A stretch of DNA of 64,000 bases from Limivivens faecihominis (GCF_020686945.1 NZ_JAJEPR010000015.1:19651-83650), one strand, 5' to 3'. Counted from the stretch's first letter, positions 23,938 to 32,735 are shown. Program-made: numbers and translations. Notes: a model not told the origin generated them from the letters alone.

Positions 23938-24963
23938 TCAGCCGATGTAAGCAGCCAGAAGCTTCAGGGTGTTTTCCACGCCGTCTTTATGGCTTCTCTC
24001 ATAGCCGTGGGAAGCGTAGACGCCGGGGCCGATGAGGCCGTGGCGGAGATCATAGCCGGCTCTTAAAGCGGCGTCCGCGTCAGATCCGTAGAAGGGATAA
24101 ACGTCGGCTGCGAAACCGATGCCGTTTTCCTTTGCAGCCCTGATGAGGCCGGTAACGGTCTGATAGCTGTAGGGGCCTGCGCTGTCTTTCACACAGATGG
24201 AAACCTCGCGCTCGGTGCAGGCCAGGCCGTTTCCGACGCAGCCCATATCCACGGAAAGGAACTCCACGGTGCCTTCAGGAACGGAACCGCAGCCGCCGTG
24301 ACCGACTTCCTCAAAAACCGTGATGTGCTGGTAAATTTTTCTCGGGAGAGTGATGTGCTCGTCCTTCAGATATTTGGCGTAGCCCAGAAGAATGGCAGTG
24401 CTCAGTTTGTCATCCAGGAAACGGCTCTTGATGTAGCCGGAGGAAGTGATCGTGGTTCTCGGATCGAAGCAGACGAAATTTCCGGTCATGATGCCCAGTT
24501 TTTCCACATCTTCTTTGGAAGAAACAGGCTCGTCGATGACTACCTCCACGGTGTCCCAAGAACGGGCGGTGTCGCTGTATTTTCCGTTTACATGAATGGA
24601 AGCGTCGATGAGCTGCAGGGTACCGTCGTAGCAGGCACCGTCATAGGTGCGGATGCGGACGTTTTCTGTCTCGGCGTTGTTGGCATTCATGCCGCCGATG
24701 TTGGTGATGCGGAGTCTTCCATCGCCTTTTACCTCGGCAACCATGCCGCCTAGGGTGTCCACATGGGCTGCCAGAAGAATGGCCTCGCCCTCGCCGCCAA
24801 GATCAGCCAGGACGCCGCCCTTCCCGGTGAGCCTGGCCTTGTAGCCCAGACGCTTGTATTCCTCTAAAAGATAAGCGGTCACTTCGGCGGTGTAGCCTGA
24901 CGGACTGTCGATGGCGAGCAGATTCTTGGCCTGCTCCAGAATGTAATCTACATAGTTGTTCAT
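23938..24963 (-). CDS. M42 family metallopeptidase (glutamyl/deblocking aminopeptidase-like)
   Basis: Cytosolic dinuclear zinc aminopeptidase that trims peptides. A 341-residue protein with family motifs in order: AAHVDTLGGMV (metal His and Asp), SRFLDDKLSTAIL, FEEVGHGG (general-base Glu plus metal Glu), SVDMGCVG and YASHGYERSHKDGV. The ATG at 24963 is favoured; AGGAGG also lies 4 bases from an in-frame TTG two codons upstream, so the protein may be 343 residues. Its leader carries the three-hairpin element at 24996-25143. Peptide preference cannot be told from sequence. Confidence 0.9.
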   Translation of the reverse strand: MNNYVDYILEQAKNLLAIDSPSGYTAEVTAYLLEEYKRLGYKARLTGKGGVLADLGGEGEAILLAAHVDTLGGMVAEVKGDGRLRITNIGGMNANNAETENVRIRTYDGACYDGTLQLIDASIHVNGKYSDTARSWDTVEVVIDEPVSSKEDVEKLGIMTGNFVCFDPRTTITSSGYIKSRFLDDKLSTAILLGYAKYLKDEHITLPRKIYQHITVFEEVGHGGCGSVPEGTVEFLSVDMGCVGNGLACTEREVSICVKDSAGPYSYQTVTGLIRAAKENGIGFAADVYPFYGSDADAALRAGYDLRHGLIGPGVYASHGYERSHKDGVENTLKLLAAYIG

Positions 24964-24995
24964 TTTCAAAAATCCTCCTTTAATGCGTCAAAAGT

Positions 24996-25143
24996 CAGCT
25001 GTTCCGCGCCTGTGGCGCTCCCACAGCTGCCGACCGCATTCGTAATCTGGGCTATTGCCCTACTTACTCATACGGTCTAGCCCGTCCGATATCCATGAAT
25101 TCGCTCATGCAAGCATGGTTCATTCTCATGGCTGCCGTCCGGG
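24996..25143 (-). ncRNA. Three-hairpin structured leader element, copy A (M42 peptidase leader)
   Basis: Read on the minus strand from promoter to gene there are three hairpins. Hairpin I (25143-25081) has arms CCCG/CGGG, CCATGA/TCATGG and CATGC/GCATG with a TT loop. Hairpin II (25077-25032) has GACCG/CGGTC, GTAA/TTAC and GGGC/GCCC. Hairpin III (25029-24996, 34 nt) has CAGCTGT/ACAGCTG and GCGCC/GGCGC. Internal loops contain GA on both strands. The same architecture occurs upstream of mscL (48818-48954) with different stem sequences that keep pairing. Hairpin III ends 32 nt before the start codon. Not a riboswitch I recognise. Confidence 0.65.
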
Positions 25144-25156
25144 ACTTTTATAGTAA

Positions 25157-25185
25157 AATGTAGCATATTTGCACCTTTCCCGCAA
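25157..25185 (-). promoter_or_regulatory. Promoter of the M42 peptidase-mscS operon
   Basis: On the minus strand: TTGCGG (plus 25180-25185), 17-base spacer, TACATT (plus 25157-25162). It puts the three-hairpin element inside the transcribed leader. Confidence 0.6.
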
Positions 25186-25227
25186 GGGAAGTTCACAGAA
25201 AATTCAGAAAAAAGTGAGGGAGAGCGA

Positions 25228-25256
25228 TTGACTTTTTTCTATTAGAATAGTATCTT
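25228..25256 (+). promoter_or_regulatory. Promoter of the DUF5685-dnaJ pair
   Basis: TTGACT at 25228-25233, 17-base spacer, TATCTT at 25251-25256. It is divergent from the M42 promoter; the two -35 boxes are about 43 bases apart. Confidence 0.65.
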
Positions 25257-25303
25257 GTAAAGATGTATTAGTAGATAAGCTAATGAGAGAAAGGAGGAGA
25301 GAC

Positions 25304-26179
25304 ATGTTCGGATATGTGATGATAAACAAAGGCGATTTGAAGGTCCGGGAGCTGGAGACCTACCAGTCTTTTTACTGCGGTCTCTGTCAGAAGCTGAAGG
25401 AGCGCTACGGCCTGTCCGGCCAGCTGACCTTAAGCTACGATCTGACCTTTGTGGTGATGCTGCTCACAGGCCTTTACGAGCCGAAGGTGAAAAAAGGAAC
25501 CACCCACTGCGTCATCCATCCTTTGAAGAAACAGCCGATCCAGGTGGATGTCTTCTCAGATTATGCGGCGGACATGAGCATTCTTCTCAACTATTATAAA
25601 TGCATGGATGACTGGGCTGACGAGCAGAAGATCGACCGGCGGCTTTTTGCAGAGCTGCTGAAACGGAAATTCGGAGGTCTGGAGGCTTCCTATTCCGAAA
25701 AAGCGGAGAAGGTGAAAGAGCTTCTGGACAAGCTTTCTGCGGGAGAGGCGGAAAATTCGTCGGACCTCGATTATATGGCAGGGATTTTCGGCGAGATCAT
25801 GGCGGAAATCCTGGCCTGGCGAGAGGATGAATGGAAAGAAAACCTTCGGAGGATGGGCTTTTTCCTGGGAAAATTTATCTATCTCTGTGATGCCTACGAG
25901 GATTTGGAGGAAGATCTGACGGAAGGCCGTTACAATCCCCTGACAAAGCTCAGTGAGGGAAAGGATTTTGAGGAAAACTGCCGCGGAATCCTGACCATGA
26001 TGGCGGCGGAATGTTCCAGAGAGTTTGAGAAGCTCCCAATCATCGAATACACCGGCATCCTCAGAAACATCCTGTATTCCGGCATCTGGGTCCGGTACGA
26101 GAAAGCCAGAAAGAAACGGACGGAAGAGAAGTCCGATACCAATAAGAAGAAAATGATCCGGAAGCGGAGGAGTTTATGA
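25304..26179 (+). CDS. DUF5685 family protein
   Basis: A 291-residue, helix-rich protein with no signal peptide or membrane segment. It starts [20 protein letters not shown], followed by [13 protein letters not shown] with a CxxC pair that matches the DUF5685 family as I know it. Acidic residues cluster in [12 protein letters not shown], which recalls the aspartate-rich motifs of all-helical isoprenoid-type enzymes, but I would not assign that activity. The ATG at 25304 has AAGGAGGAG upstream; the frame is open for seven more codons. It overlaps the DnaJ-like gene by 4 bases (ATGA), so the two proteins are made in step and probably act together. The basic C-terminus ([11 protein letters not shown]) is notable. 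Confidence 0.75.
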   Translation: MFGYVMINKGDLKVRELETYQSFYCGLCQKLKERYGLSGQLTLSYDLTFVVMLLTGLYEPKVKKGTTHCVIHPLKKQPIQVDVFSDYAADMSILLNYYKCMDDWADEQKIDRRLFAELLKRKFGGLEASYSEKAEKVKELLDKLSAGEAENSSDLDYMAGIFGEIMAEILAWREDEWKENLRRMGFFLGKFIYLCDAYEDLEEDLTEGRYNPLTKLSEGKDFEENCRGILTMMAAECSREFEKLPIIEYTGILRNILYSGIWVRYEKARKKRTEEKSDTNKKKMIRKRRSL

Positions 26180-26844
26180 GAGATCCATATCAGGTGCTGG
26201 GTGTGTCGAGAGACGCAACAGAGGAAGAAATCAAGAAAGCATATAAAAAACTGAGCCGGAAATACCATCCGGATGCCAATATCAACAACCCAAACAAAGA
26301 CCAGGCGGAGGAAAAATTCAAGGAGATCCAGCAGGCCTACCAGCAGATCATGAAGGAGCGGACCGAAGGCTATTCCGGCAGTTCCTCTTACGGACCGGGA
26401 AGCAGCAGAGGCGGCTACTACGGCGGTTTCGACGACTTCTTCGGGGGCGGTTACAGCAGAGCTCAGGAGAGCCAGAGTGAAGAGGACGTCCACCTTCAGG
26501 CGGCGGCCAATTACCTTCGGAACGGCTACTATCAGCAGGCATACAATGTGCTGAACGGCATGAAAGACCGGACGGCCCGATGGTATTATTACAGCGCCCA
26601 GGCCAATTCCGGACTGGGAAACAATGTGGCGGCCATGGAGGCGGCGAGGCAGGCCGTCAATCTGGAGCCCAACAACGTGGAGTACAGGAATTTCCTGAAT
26701 ATGCTTCAGAACGGGGGCAGCTGGTACCAGACGAGACAGTCCTCTTACGGAAATCCTCTCGACGGCGGCGATATGTGTACGAAGCTCTGCTGCGCGAACC
26801 TCATGCTGAACGCCCTCTGCGGAGGCGGCTTCTGCTGCTGCTAA
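26176..26844 (+). CDS. DnaJ-domain protein with cysteine-rich C-terminus
   Basis: A 222-residue J-domain protein. J domain at about residues 2-60 with the essential HPD motif in KYHPDAN, so it should stimulate a DnaK-type ATPase. A Gly/Tyr/Ser-rich linker (about 70-95) follows, then a TPR-like helical stretch ([31 protein letters not shown]). The last 22 residues contain seven Cys, ending GGGFCCC. It lacks the zinc-finger and substrate domains of DnaJ itself, so it is a specialised co-chaperone. The Cys tail could bind metal or iron-sulfur cluster, or be lipid-modified; this is speculation. Coupled to DUF5685. Confidence 0.85.
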   Translation: MRDPYQVLGVSRDATEEEIKKAYKKLSRKYHPDANINNPNKDQAEEKFKEIQQAYQQIMKERTEGYSGSSSYGPGSSRGGYYGGFDDFFGGGYSRAQESQSEEDVHLQAAANYLRNGYYQQAYNVLNGMKDRTARWYYYSAQANSGLGNNVAAMEAARQAVNLEPNNVEYRNFLNMLQNGGSWYQTRQSSYGNPLDGGDMCTKLCCANLMLNALCGGGFCCC

Positions 26845-26917
26845 AATGTTCAGAGCCACCTCCAAAATGCTACGCATTTCGTCGGTTTGGCGTATTTAAC
26901 AAAAATATTGATTTTTG

Positions 26918-26943
26918 GACTGCCAGGGTTTATGATGGCAGTC
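26918..26943 (+). other. Perfect 8-base inverted repeat upstream of ddh
   Basis: GACTGCCA/TGGCAGTC with a 10-base loop, in the 161-base gap between the DnaJ-like gene and ddh. Followed by a second small hairpin (CAGGC/GCCTG). No T-run; operator or RNA leader structure are both possible. Confidence 0.45.
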
Positions 26944-27005
26944 GGGAATGGTGTTCAGGCAGAAAGCCTGGCATCTCCGTATAAAAACTACAAGGAGTGA
27001 AGGAA

Positions 27006-27992
27006 ATGAAGACAAGAATTGGTATTGCAGGTTATGGTAATCTCGGCCGCGGCGTAGAATTTGCCGTTGCTCAGAATCCGGATACAGAGCTTGTGGCTGT
27101 ATTTACCAGAAGAAACCCGGAAACCGTGAAGATTCAGACAGAGGGCGTAAAGGTTTATCCGATCGCCGAGGCGGCTTCTCACAAAGATGAGATCGATGTG
27201 CTGATTCTCTGCGGCGGAAGCGCAACTGATCTTCCGGTACAGACACCGGAGCTGGCAAAGAACTTCAACGTTATCGACAGCTTTGATACCCACGCAAGAA
27301 TCCCGGAGCATTTTGCCGATGTGGACAAGGCCTGCAAAGAAGGACACACTGTGGGAATCATTTCCGTGGGTTGGGATCCGGGACTGTTTTCCCTGAACCG
27401 TATCTACGCAGAGTCCATTCTTCCGAACGGTAAGACCTATACCTTCTGGGGCAAGGGCGTCAGCCAGGGCCATTCCGATGCGATCCGCCGGGTAGCCGGA
27501 GTAAAACGCGGCATCCAGTACACGATTCCGGTACCGGAAGCAGTGGAAGAGGTTCGTGCCTGCAAGAATCCGGAGCTGACCACCAGACAGAAACACACCA
27601 GAGAGTGCTTCATTGTGGCTGAGGAAGGCGCAGATCTTCAGAAAATTGAGGAAGAGATCAAGACCATGCCCAACTATTTCTCCGATTATGATACCACCGT
27701 TCATTTCATCAGCGAGGAAGAGTTCGACAGAGACCACACAGCAATGCCTCACGGCGGTTTCGTGATCCGCACCGGAAAGACCGGCAAGGGCGAGAACACC
27801 GATCAGCTCATCGAGTATTCCTTAAAGCTTGGTTCCAACCCGGAATTTACCTCCAGCGTTCTGGTGGCTTATGCAAGAGCCGCTCATCGCATGGCTTCCG
27901 AGGGACAGACCGGCTGCAAGACCGTTTTCGATGTGGCTCCGTCTTACCTTTCCCCGTTAAGCGGCGAGGAGCTTCGCGCCCATCTCTTATAA
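27006..27992 (+). CDS. ddh: meso-Diaminopimelate D-dehydrogenase
   Basis: NADPH-dependent reductive amination of tetrahydrodipicolinate to meso-DAP in one step, a shortcut of the lysine/peptidoglycan pathway; cytosolic. 328 residues. N-terminal Rossmann motif IGIAGYGNLGRGVE, then VFTRRNPETVKI, and GWDPGLFSLNRIYAESILP and GKGVSQGHSDAIRRVAGV in the substrate domain, matching the corynebacterial Ddh family. The ATG at 27006 is 8 bases after AAGGAG; a GTG three codons earlier overlaps that RBS and is unlikely. A terminator follows. Confidence 0.93.
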   Translation: MKTRIGIAGYGNLGRGVEFAVAQNPDTELVAVFTRRNPETVKIQTEGVKVYPIAEAASHKDEIDVLILCGGSATDLPVQTPELAKNFNVIDSFDTHARIPEHFADVDKACKEGHTVGIISVGWDPGLFSLNRIYAESILPNGKTYTFWGKGVSQGHSDAIRRVAGVKRGIQYTIPVPEAVEEVRACKNPELTTRQKHTRECFIVAEEGADLQKIEEEIKTMPNYFSDYDTTVHFISEEEFDRDHTAMPHGGFVIRTGKTGKGENTDQLIEYSLKLGSNPEFTSSVLVAYARAAHRMASEGQTGCKTVFDVAPSYLSPLSGEELRAHLL

Positions 27993-28003
27993 GAAGTGCA
28001 AAA

Positions 28004-28041
28004 AAGGACCCTTTTTTAGACAAAAGGGGTTCTTTTTTTTT
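28004..28041 (+). terminator. Terminator of ddh
   Basis: Imperfect stem AAGGACCC...GGGGTTCTT with a long T-run (nine or more). Confidence 0.8.
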
Positions 28042-28113
28042 ACCATGGAATCGTGTAAGATAAAGATACCTTAAGAAATTCGGAAAACCTGTGAAACAAG
28101 GAGGAACTTTATC

Positions 28114-29370
28114 ATGACAACAAAAGAAAGATATGAATCCGCGAAGGAGCTTTACGCATCCATTGGCGTGAATACGGATAAAGCCATTGAGACCCTGAAA
28201 AAGATTCCAATTTCCCTGCATTGCTGGCAAGGCGACGATGTGACCGGTTTTGACCACGATGGTCCTCTGACCGGCGGTATTCAGGCTACCGGAAACTATC
28301 CCGGAAAAGCCAGAAATCCCCAGGAACTCATGGACGACATCGACGAAGTCTTAAAGCTCGTTCCCGGCAAACACAAACTGAATCTCCATGCAAGCTACGC
28401 CATCTTTGAGCCCGGCGAGTTTGTAGATAGAGACAAACTGGAGCCGAAGCATTTTGCAAAATGGGTAGAGTTCGCAAAAGAAAGAGGCCTGGGCCTTGAC
28501 TTCAACCCCACCTGCTTCGCTCACCCGAAGGTAAAAGACAACCTGACCCTCTCAAGCCCCGATGAGGAGACCCGCCAGTTCTGGATTCGTCATTGCCAGG
28601 CCTGCATCCGCATCTCTGAGTATTTTGCTGATGAGCTGGGTGTTCCCTGCGCTATGAATATCTGGATTCCGGACGGCTACAAGGATATCCCGGCAGACCG
28701 TCTGGGACCGAGAGCAAGATTTAAAGATTCTCTGGATCAGATCCTGGCTATTCCTTATGACAAGAGCAAGGTTTATGTATGCCTGGAGTCCAAGGTATTC
28801 GGTATCGGCCTTGAGTCATACACCGTAGGTTCCAGCGAGTTTACCATCAACTATGCTGCAAGAAAAGGCATCATCAGCCTGATGGACAACGGTCATTATC
28901 ATCCGACCGAAGTGGTATCCGATAAGATTTCCTCCATGCTGCTCTTCAACGACAAGATCGCTCTCCATGTGACCCGTCCAGTGCGCTGGGACAGCGACCA
29001 TGTAGTGCTCTTTGACGACGAGACCCGCGAGATCGCAAAAGAGATCGTGAGAAACGACGCCATCGACCGCGTGCTTCTGGCTTTGGACTTCTTCGATGCC
29101 AGCATCAACCGTATCTCTGCCTGGGTAAACGGTATGAGAAATCTGCAGAAAGCCCTTCTGTATGCTCTGCTTACTCCGAATGCCCGTTTGAAAGAGCTTC
29201 AGAACGAGAGCAACTTCACCGAGCTTATGACCATGCAGGAAGAGCTGAAGGTTTATCCCTTCGGTGATGTATGGAACTACTTCTGCGAGGCCAACGGTGT
29301 TCCCGAGAGAGAAGACTGGTTTAAAGAGGTAAAACGCTACGAGGACGAAGTTCTCTCCAGGAGAAACTAA
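28114..29370 (+). CDS. rhaA: L-rhamnose isomerase
   Basis: Converts L-rhamnose to L-rhamnulose, first step of rhamnose breakdown; cytosolic, manganese/zinc dependent. 418 residues, the family length. Recognisable segments: PISLHCWQGDDVTGFD, GGIQATGNYPG, NLHASYAIFEPGEFVDRD, LDFNPTCFAHPK, MDNGHYHPTEVVSDK and LHVTRPVRWDSDHVV, including the metal-binding His and Asp residues. RBS AAGGAGGA. It stands alone between terminators with an AraC-type regulator gene 140 bases downstream, and no rhamnulokinase is near. A weak candidate promoter (TTTTTT, 17 bases, TAAGAT) overlaps the ddh terminator tail. Its product would feed the class II aldolase of the microcompartment at 56 kb. Confidence 0.96.
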   Translation: MTTKERYESAKELYASIGVNTDKAIETLKKIPISLHCWQGDDVTGFDHDGPLTGGIQATGNYPGKARNPQELMDDIDEVLKLVPGKHKLNLHASYAIFEPGEFVDRDKLEPKHFAKWVEFAKERGLGLDFNPTCFAHPKVKDNLTLSSPDEETRQFWIRHCQACIRISEYFADELGVPCAMNIWIPDGYKDIPADRLGPRARFKDSLDQILAIPYDKSKVYVCLESKVFGIGLESYTVGSSEFTINYAARKGIISLMDNGHYHPTEVVSDKISSMLLFNDKIALHVTRPVRWDSDHVVLFDDETREIAKEIVRNDAIDRVLLALDFFDASINRISAWVNGMRNLQKALLYALLTPNARLKELQNESNFTELMTMQEELKVYPFGDVWNYFCEANGVPEREDWFKEVKRYEDEVLSRRN

Positions 29371-29387
29371 AATCTGATCGAAAAGCA

Positions 29388-29423
29388 AAGCCCTGTGTCT
29401 GAAAATGGACGCGGGGCTTTTTT
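29388..29423 (+). terminator. Terminator of rhaA
   Basis: AAGCCC/GGGCTT extended by TGTGTC/GGACGCG with wobble pairs, followed by TTTTTT. Confidence 0.82.
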
Positions 29424-29510
29424 AAAATAGGGAAAAAGCTTCCCGCTCTTGCATGCTCCGCTGGATTATGGTAGCCTATGAAAAAAGACAAAAGGACGTA
29501 ACCAAAGACT

Positions 29511-30494
29511 ATGCGAGAAGAATTACTGGAAAAACTTCGGGCCATTACGCCAGAGGAGGAGAAAATCCTGGCTGGGGAAGAGGGCGTGGACAGGACTCTT
29601 TATACATCAGGAAAAGATTTCACGGTGGACAGCAGGAAGATGCTGGAGCGGGGAGAACTCATCAATGTGAGAACCCACACCCGCTTTGTCCATTTTCCAG
29701 AGCACAGGCACAATTATGTGGAGGTGCTCTACACCTGCGAGGGGACAATTACCAACATCATCGGGGGAAAAGAGGTGGCCGTGAAAAAAGGCGAGCTTCT
29801 CTTTCTCAACCAGTTCACGCGCCACGAGATCCTTCCGGCGGGGAGAGACGATATCGCGATCAATTTTATCATTCTGCCGGAATTTTTTGATGTGGCCTAT
29901 GAGATGATCGGAAACAACAGCGTGCTGACGGATTTTCTCGTGAATCTTTTGAGGAAGGACGAGGAGAAGGGAGAATTTCTCCATTTCAGGGTCTCGGAGG
30001 TGCTGCAGATTCAGAATCTCCTGGAAAATATGATCGATTCCGTGGTTTCCGGGAAAAAAGACCAGAACCGGATCAACCAGATCACGATGGGACTTCTGTT
30101 TCTCTATCTCAGTGAGTCCGTCCAGCTGGCCAAAATGCGGAGGCAGGACCGGTACGAGGATGTGCTGGTGATGACCGTGCTGGAATATATTGAGCAGAAC
30201 TACCGGACCGCCTCCCTCTCGGAACTCTGCGACCGCTTACGGCTGCCCATACACACCTTAAGCCGGATGATCAAAAGGGGCACCGGGGCCAATTTTACAG
30301 AGCTTCTCCAGAGAAAAAGGCTCAGCAAAGCGGTTCAGCTTCTCTGTGACACCTCCCTTTCCGTGAACGATATCATCGCGGCGGTGGGCTATGAGAACAA
30401 CAGCTATTTTCACCGTGTTTTCCGGGAGCGCTACCAGCTGACCCCCAAGGAATTCCGGAAAAAGAACAGTGCCGGAGGCCAGGTACGCCTGTAA
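29511..30494 (+). CDS. AraC-family transcriptional regulator with cupin sensor domain
   Basis: A 327-residue regulator. N-terminal cupin-type ligand domain (HFPEHRHNYVEVLY, then GGKEVAVKKGELLFLNQF) and C-terminal double helix-turn-helix (SLSELCDRLRLPIHTLSRMIKR and VNDIIAAVGYENNSYFHRVF, then the family ending YQLTPKEFRKKN). It sits just downstream of rhaA in the same direction, so a role in rhamnose or related sugar control is a fair guess but unproven. A possible weak promoter is TTGCAT at about 29453. The RBS is poor, suggesting low expression. Confidence 0.9.
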   Translation: MREELLEKLRAITPEEEKILAGEEGVDRTLYTSGKDFTVDSRKMLERGELINVRTHTRFVHFPEHRHNYVEVLYTCEGTITNIIGGKEVAVKKGELLFLNQFTRHEILPAGRDDIAINFIILPEFFDVAYEMIGNNSVLTDFLVNLLRKDEEKGEFLHFRVSEVLQIQNLLENMIDSVVSGKKDQNRINQITMGLLFLYLSESVQLAKMRRQDRYEDVLVMTVLEYIEQNYRTASLSELCDRLRLPIHTLSRMIKRGTGANFTELLQRKRLSKAVQLLCDTSLSVNDIIAAVGYENNSYFHRVFRERYQLTPKEFRKKNSAGGQVRL

Positions 30495-30545
30495 ATACGG
30501 GCTTTCCGGGAAATCCGTTAAAAAAGTATAAATTTCCGAATAATT

Positions 30546-30562
30546 ATTGACTAATGGTCATT
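30546..30562 (+). promoter_or_regulatory. TetR-type operator 1 overlapping the MMPL promoter -35
   Basis: ATTGAC-TAATG-GTCATT, near-palindromic, includes the -35 box TTGACT (30547-30552). Confidence 0.65.
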
Positions 30563-30575
30563 TCTGTAGTAGAGT
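30547..30575 (+). promoter_or_regulatory. Promoter of the MMPL transporter gene
   Basis: TTGACT at 30547-30552, 17-base spacer, TAGAGT at 30570-30575. Flanked and overlapped by two copies of a TGACT-n-ATGGTCA palindrome. Confidence 0.6.
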
Positions 30576-30588
30576 AGCAACTGTGCAA

Positions 30589-30605
30589 AATGACTGATGG
30601 TCATT
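30589..30605 (+). promoter_or_regulatory. TetR-type operator 2 downstream of the MMPL promoter
   Basis: AATGAC-TGATG-GTCATT, perfect 6-base arms, centred 43 bases after operator 1. It is the same motif with one central difference. No tetR gene is in the window. Confidence 0.65.
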
Positions 30606-30627
30606 AACTACGAGGAGGAATAGAAAT

Positions 30628-32721
30628 ATGTTGGTGAAAATGGGCAAATGGATAGCCAAACATAAGGTACTGATCTGCATCCTGGGTTTTCTGCTTATTA
30701 TTCCCTCAGTGCTTGGAATTATAAAGACCAGGATCAATTACGATCTGCTGAGTTATCTGCCGGACACCCTGGAAACCGTAAGCGGCCAGGATATTCTGGT
30801 GGACGAATTTGGAATGGGCGCCTTCTCCATGGTCGTCGTGGAAGATATGGAGATGAAAGACGTACAGAAGCTGGAAGAACAGTTCAGCGAGGTGGAACAT
30901 GTAAAAGATGTCCTCTGGTATGACGACGTGGCGGACATCACCCTTCCGGTGGAGATGATCCCGGAAAACTTACGAACGAGCTTCTTCAACGGAGATGCCA
31001 CGATGATGCTGGTGCTTTTTGACAATACCACATCTTCCGACGATGCCATGGAGGCACTGACCGAGATGCGTAAGATGGTCGATAAACAGTGCTTCATCAG
31101 TGGTATGACAGGAATCGTTACCGATATCAAGAACCTGTGTATGCAGGAGCTGCCGATCTATGTAGCCATCGCAGCTGTTCTGGCACTTATCGTTCTGGAG
31201 ATCACCGGAACCTCCATTGTGGTTCCCTTCATCTTCCTTCTCTGTATCGGAATTTCCATCCTTTATAATATGGGAAGCAACGTCTTTCTGGGAGAGATTT
31301 CCTACATCACGGAGGCTCTGGTAGCCGTCCTTCAGCTGGGCGTTACCATGGACTATTCGATCTTCCTTCTGGACAGCTACGAGGAGAACAAAAAGCGGTT
31401 CCCGGATGACAATAACCGGGCCATGGGTCACGCGATTGCAAACACCTTCAAGTCCATCACAGGAAGTTCTATCACGACGGTGGCCGGTTTCGCAGCTCTC
31501 TGTATGATGACCTTCGCCCTTGGTAAAAACCTCGGTATCGTTATGTCAAAGGGCGTTATCATCGGTGTGCTCTGCTGTGTTACCCTGCTTCCGGCCATGA
31601 TCCTGATCTTTGACAAGCCGATCGAGAAGACCAGACACAAATCTCTCTTTAAGACAGAGAAGGTGGATAAGGTATCTGCCTTTATCACAAAGCATTACAA
31701 GATCTGGCTGGCAATTTTCTGTGTTATGCTGCTGCCGGCTATCTATGGAAACAATCATACCGGTATTTACTACAACATCGCGAAGTCTCTTCCGGCGGAT
31801 CTGGATTCCAACATCGCCAATGAGAAGCTGAGCGAGGACTTCGATATGAGCGTCATGCACATCATCATGATGGATAAAAACATGGATGGTACAGAAAAAG
31901 CCAAGATGCTTGATGAAGTGAAGAATGTAGACGGTGTGAAATGGACCATCGGTATTAACACCCTTCTGGGCGCTTCCGTTCCGGATTCCATGATCCCGGA
32001 TAACTTAAAGAGCATGCTCCAGGGCGATCAGTACGAGCTGGCCTTCGTAAGTTCCAAGTACGAGTCAGCGACGGACGAGGTAAATGCCCAGATCGCCCAG
32101 ATCAGTGACATTGTAAAGAAATATGACAGCAACGGAATGGTTATCGGTGAGGCTCCGCTGATGAAAGACCTGCAGGATGTAACGGATATCGACCTTCAGA
32201 ATGTAAACATCGCTTCCATCGCAGCGATCTTTGTTATCATCCTGATCATCTTCAAATCCATCTCCCTGCCGGTGATCCTGGTAGCCGTTATCGAGTTCGC
32301 CATCGTTGTGAATATGGCCATTCCCTTCTATCAGGGTATCAGCCTTCCCTTCGTGGCCAGTATCGTTGTCGGTACCATTCAGCTGGGAGCAACCGTAGAC
32401 TACGCAATTCTGATGACCAGCCGTTATCAGAAAGAGCGTCAGAGAGGAAAAGATAAGAAAGAAGCCGTTGCCATCGCGCATAAGACCAGCATGCTGTCCA
32501 TCGTGACCAGCGGCTGCAGCTTCTTCGCCTGCACTTTCGGTATCTCCGTTTATTCACAGGTAGATATGATCGGTTCCATCTGTACCCTGCTTTCCAGAGG
32601 AGCCCTCATCAGTATGATCGTCGTAATCTTTGTCCTGCCGGCCATGTTCATGCTCTTCGACAAGCTGATTGTCAAAACCTCCATCGGTTTCCTGGGCAAG
32701 AAAAAGAAAGCAGCCAACTAA
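30628..32721 (+). CDS. MMPL/RND-superfamily membrane transporter
   Basis: A 697-residue polytopic membrane protein of the hydrophobe/lipid exporter type. Internal duplication: an N-terminal transmembrane helix (ICILGFLLIIPSVLGI), an extracellular loop domain, five clustered helices at about 180-340 containing VTMDYSIFLLDSYEEN, then a repeat with helix at about 357-373, second loop domain and helices at about 540-690 containing ATVDYAILMTSRY. The Asp-Tyr pairs in the fourth helix of each half are the proton-relay signature of MMPL proteins. RBS GAGGAGG. Single-gene transcript ended by a terminator; the paired operators upstream suggest induction by a small molecule through an unseen TetR repressor. 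Confidence 0.92.
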   Translation: MLVKMGKWIAKHKVLICILGFLLIIPSVLGIIKTRINYDLLSYLPDTLETVSGQDILVDEFGMGAFSMVVVEDMEMKDVQKLEEQFSEVEHVKDVLWYDDVADITLPVEMIPENLRTSFFNGDATMMLVLFDNTTSSDDAMEALTEMRKMVDKQCFISGMTGIVTDIKNLCMQELPIYVAIAAVLALIVLEITGTSIVVPFIFLLCIGISILYNMGSNVFLGEISYITEALVAVLQLGVTMDYSIFLLDSYEENKKRFPDDNNRAMGHAIANTFKSITGSSITTVAGFAALCMMTFALGKNLGIVMSKGVIIGVLCCVTLLPAMILIFDKPIEKTRHKSLFKTEKVDKVSAFITKHYKIWLAIFCVMLLPAIYGNNHTGIYYNIAKSLPADLDSNIANEKLSEDFDMSVMHIIMMDKNMDGTEKAKMLDEVKNVDGVKWTIGINTLLGASVPDSMIPDNLKSMLQGDQYELAFVSSKYESATDEVNAQIAQISDIVKKYDSNGMVIGEAPLMKDLQDVTDIDLQNVNIASIAAIFVIILIIFKSISLPVILVAVIEFAIVVNMAIPFYQGISLPFVASIVVGTIQLGATVDYAILMTSRYQKERQRGKDKKEAVAIAHKTSMLSIVTSGCSFFACTFGISVYSQVDMIGSICTLLSRGALISMIVVIFVLPAMFMLFDKLIVKTSIGFLGKKKKAAN

Positions 32722-32735
32722 AAACTGAGAAAAAG

